Source: CAVQXR01 sp963717955 (GTDB taxonomy: Bacteria > Actinomycetota > Thermoleophilia > Gaiellales > Gaiellaceae). Taken from it: a stretch of 64,000 nt of DNA. The notes beneath the pieces were generated by a model. That model was not told where the DNA came from. It saw only the letters and a list, made by a program, of their open reading frames with translations, and did not search any database. Shown here one piece after another: positions 63,757-64,000 of the stretch. Position numbers and translations under genes: made by a program. The stretch covers positions 186,001 to 250,000 of the forward strand of contig CAVQXR010000002.1 in NCBI GenBank assembly GCA_963717955.1, written 5' to 3'. How positions within the stretch are numbered: position 1 is the first letter of the stretch; every line of letters begins with the position of its first letter.

Positions 63757-64000
63757 GTGAGCGACCGTGAAGGTGAGCAGTCCGCCGGCTCTGCAGCCTG
63801 GTGCTTCGCCTTCCGCGGGAGCGAGCTGCTCGTCGTGGATGCGGAGCCCCTCGTCGGCATACCAGGGCTCGAGCACGTCCCCGGGGCGGACGTGGGGCCC
63901 GGGGAGCCCCTGGGCACGTTCGGTGGGCGCGATTGTGTGGCCGTCTCGCTGGCGGAGGAGGCGGAGGCGCCCCCGGGGATGGCATTCCTCGGGCTCCGGC
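63757..64000 (+). CDS. nudC: NAD+ diphosphatase (NudC-like), N-terminal part, cut by window end
   Basis: From GTG 63757 the frame stays open to base 64000. WCFAFRGSELLVVDAEPLVG, then GPGEPLGTFGGRDCVAVSLA and APPGMAFLGLR match the NUDIX-like N-terminal domain of NudC proteins. The zinc-binding and Nudix box regions would lie beyond the window. GATAAT (63745-63750) could be a -10 element directly before the start. Confidence 0.7.
   Translation, partial: MSDREGEQSAGSAAWCFAFRGSELLVVDAEPLVGIPGLEHVPGADVGPGEPLGTFGGRDCVAVSLAEEAEAPPGMAFLGLR

Overview
This 64 kb window is high-GC DNA, almost certainly from an actinobacterium. Gene content and style (Lon, NudC, split ABC-2 exporters, Thermoleophilia-like tyrosine recombinases, no outer-membrane genes, many GTG/TTG starts) fit Thermoleophilia or a relative, but no rRNA is present, so this placement is inference. 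There is no CRISPR array and no rRNA operon; three tRNAs are intact (Lys-TTT, Glu-TTC, Val-TAC).

Left part (1-11.4 kb): a junk-rich accretion zone at tRNA-Lys. The tRNA (11347-11419, minus) and its terminator have two partial copies of the tRNA 3' end further left (3376-3426, exact 51 bp; about 874-917, degenerate). Both copies are followed by the same roughly 90-bp arm sequence. Between them lie two integrase relics, an inverted pair of dead IS481-type transposases, an IS5-type fragment, a 141-145 bp dispersed repeat, truncated genes (monooxygenase, methyltransferase, VOC) and a living operon: ArsR-rhodanese regulator, persulfide-dioxygenase-like MBL protein and MFS transporter. A propionyl-CoA-synthetase-like enzyme sits next to the tRNA.

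11.4-24.8 kb: an acyl-CoA synthetase, a drrA-like ABC exporter operon with a palindromic element between its genes, a 962-aa secreted RTX-type protein, a TetR/ABM divergent pair, and a four-gene operon with two ABC-2 transporter ATPase/permease pairs.

24.8-29.95 kb: a roughly 5-kb integrative element in tRNA-Val, bounded by a 46-bp direct repeat, with an intact integrase, a probable excisionase-like HTH gene, repeated AGTGCCCA sites and small membrane, coiled-coil and lipoprotein cargo.

30-42.9 kb: SnoaL and HapK-like small proteins, then an XRE-cupin regulator divergent from a three-subunit xanthine-dehydrogenase-family molybdoenzyme. The promoter carries a perfect palindrome. Downstream are cyclase, GntR and zinc alcohol dehydrogenase genes, all broken by single-base frameshifts. 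A small RTX protein, a frameshifted sensor kinase, a nucleotidyltransferase and a GNAT follow.

43.4-46.4 kb: a PEP-synthase-like enzyme split into two genes followed by a cyclic-nucleotide-binding protein. The three genes overlap or nearly so, and single-base indels are unusually dense while codons remain otherwise intact. A second copy of the 168-bp palindromic element follows.

46.4-64 kb: methyltransferase, small ABM-like protein, a 1137-aa fusion of a class I glutamine amidotransferase to a STAND/LuxR-type regulator, a DUF2269-like membrane protein, a Baeyer-Villiger monooxygenase, an NCS1 transporter convergent with an MttB-like methyltransferase/TMADH-like flavoprotein pair, an ABC exporter, Lon protease, a cNMP-binding protein and the start of NudC.

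The most unusual items are the amidotransferase-regulator fusion, the CTAG-bounded palindromic element with compensating stem changes, the split PEPS/cNMP module, and a TMADH homologue lacking one iron-sulfur cysteine and a substrate-pocket Trp.
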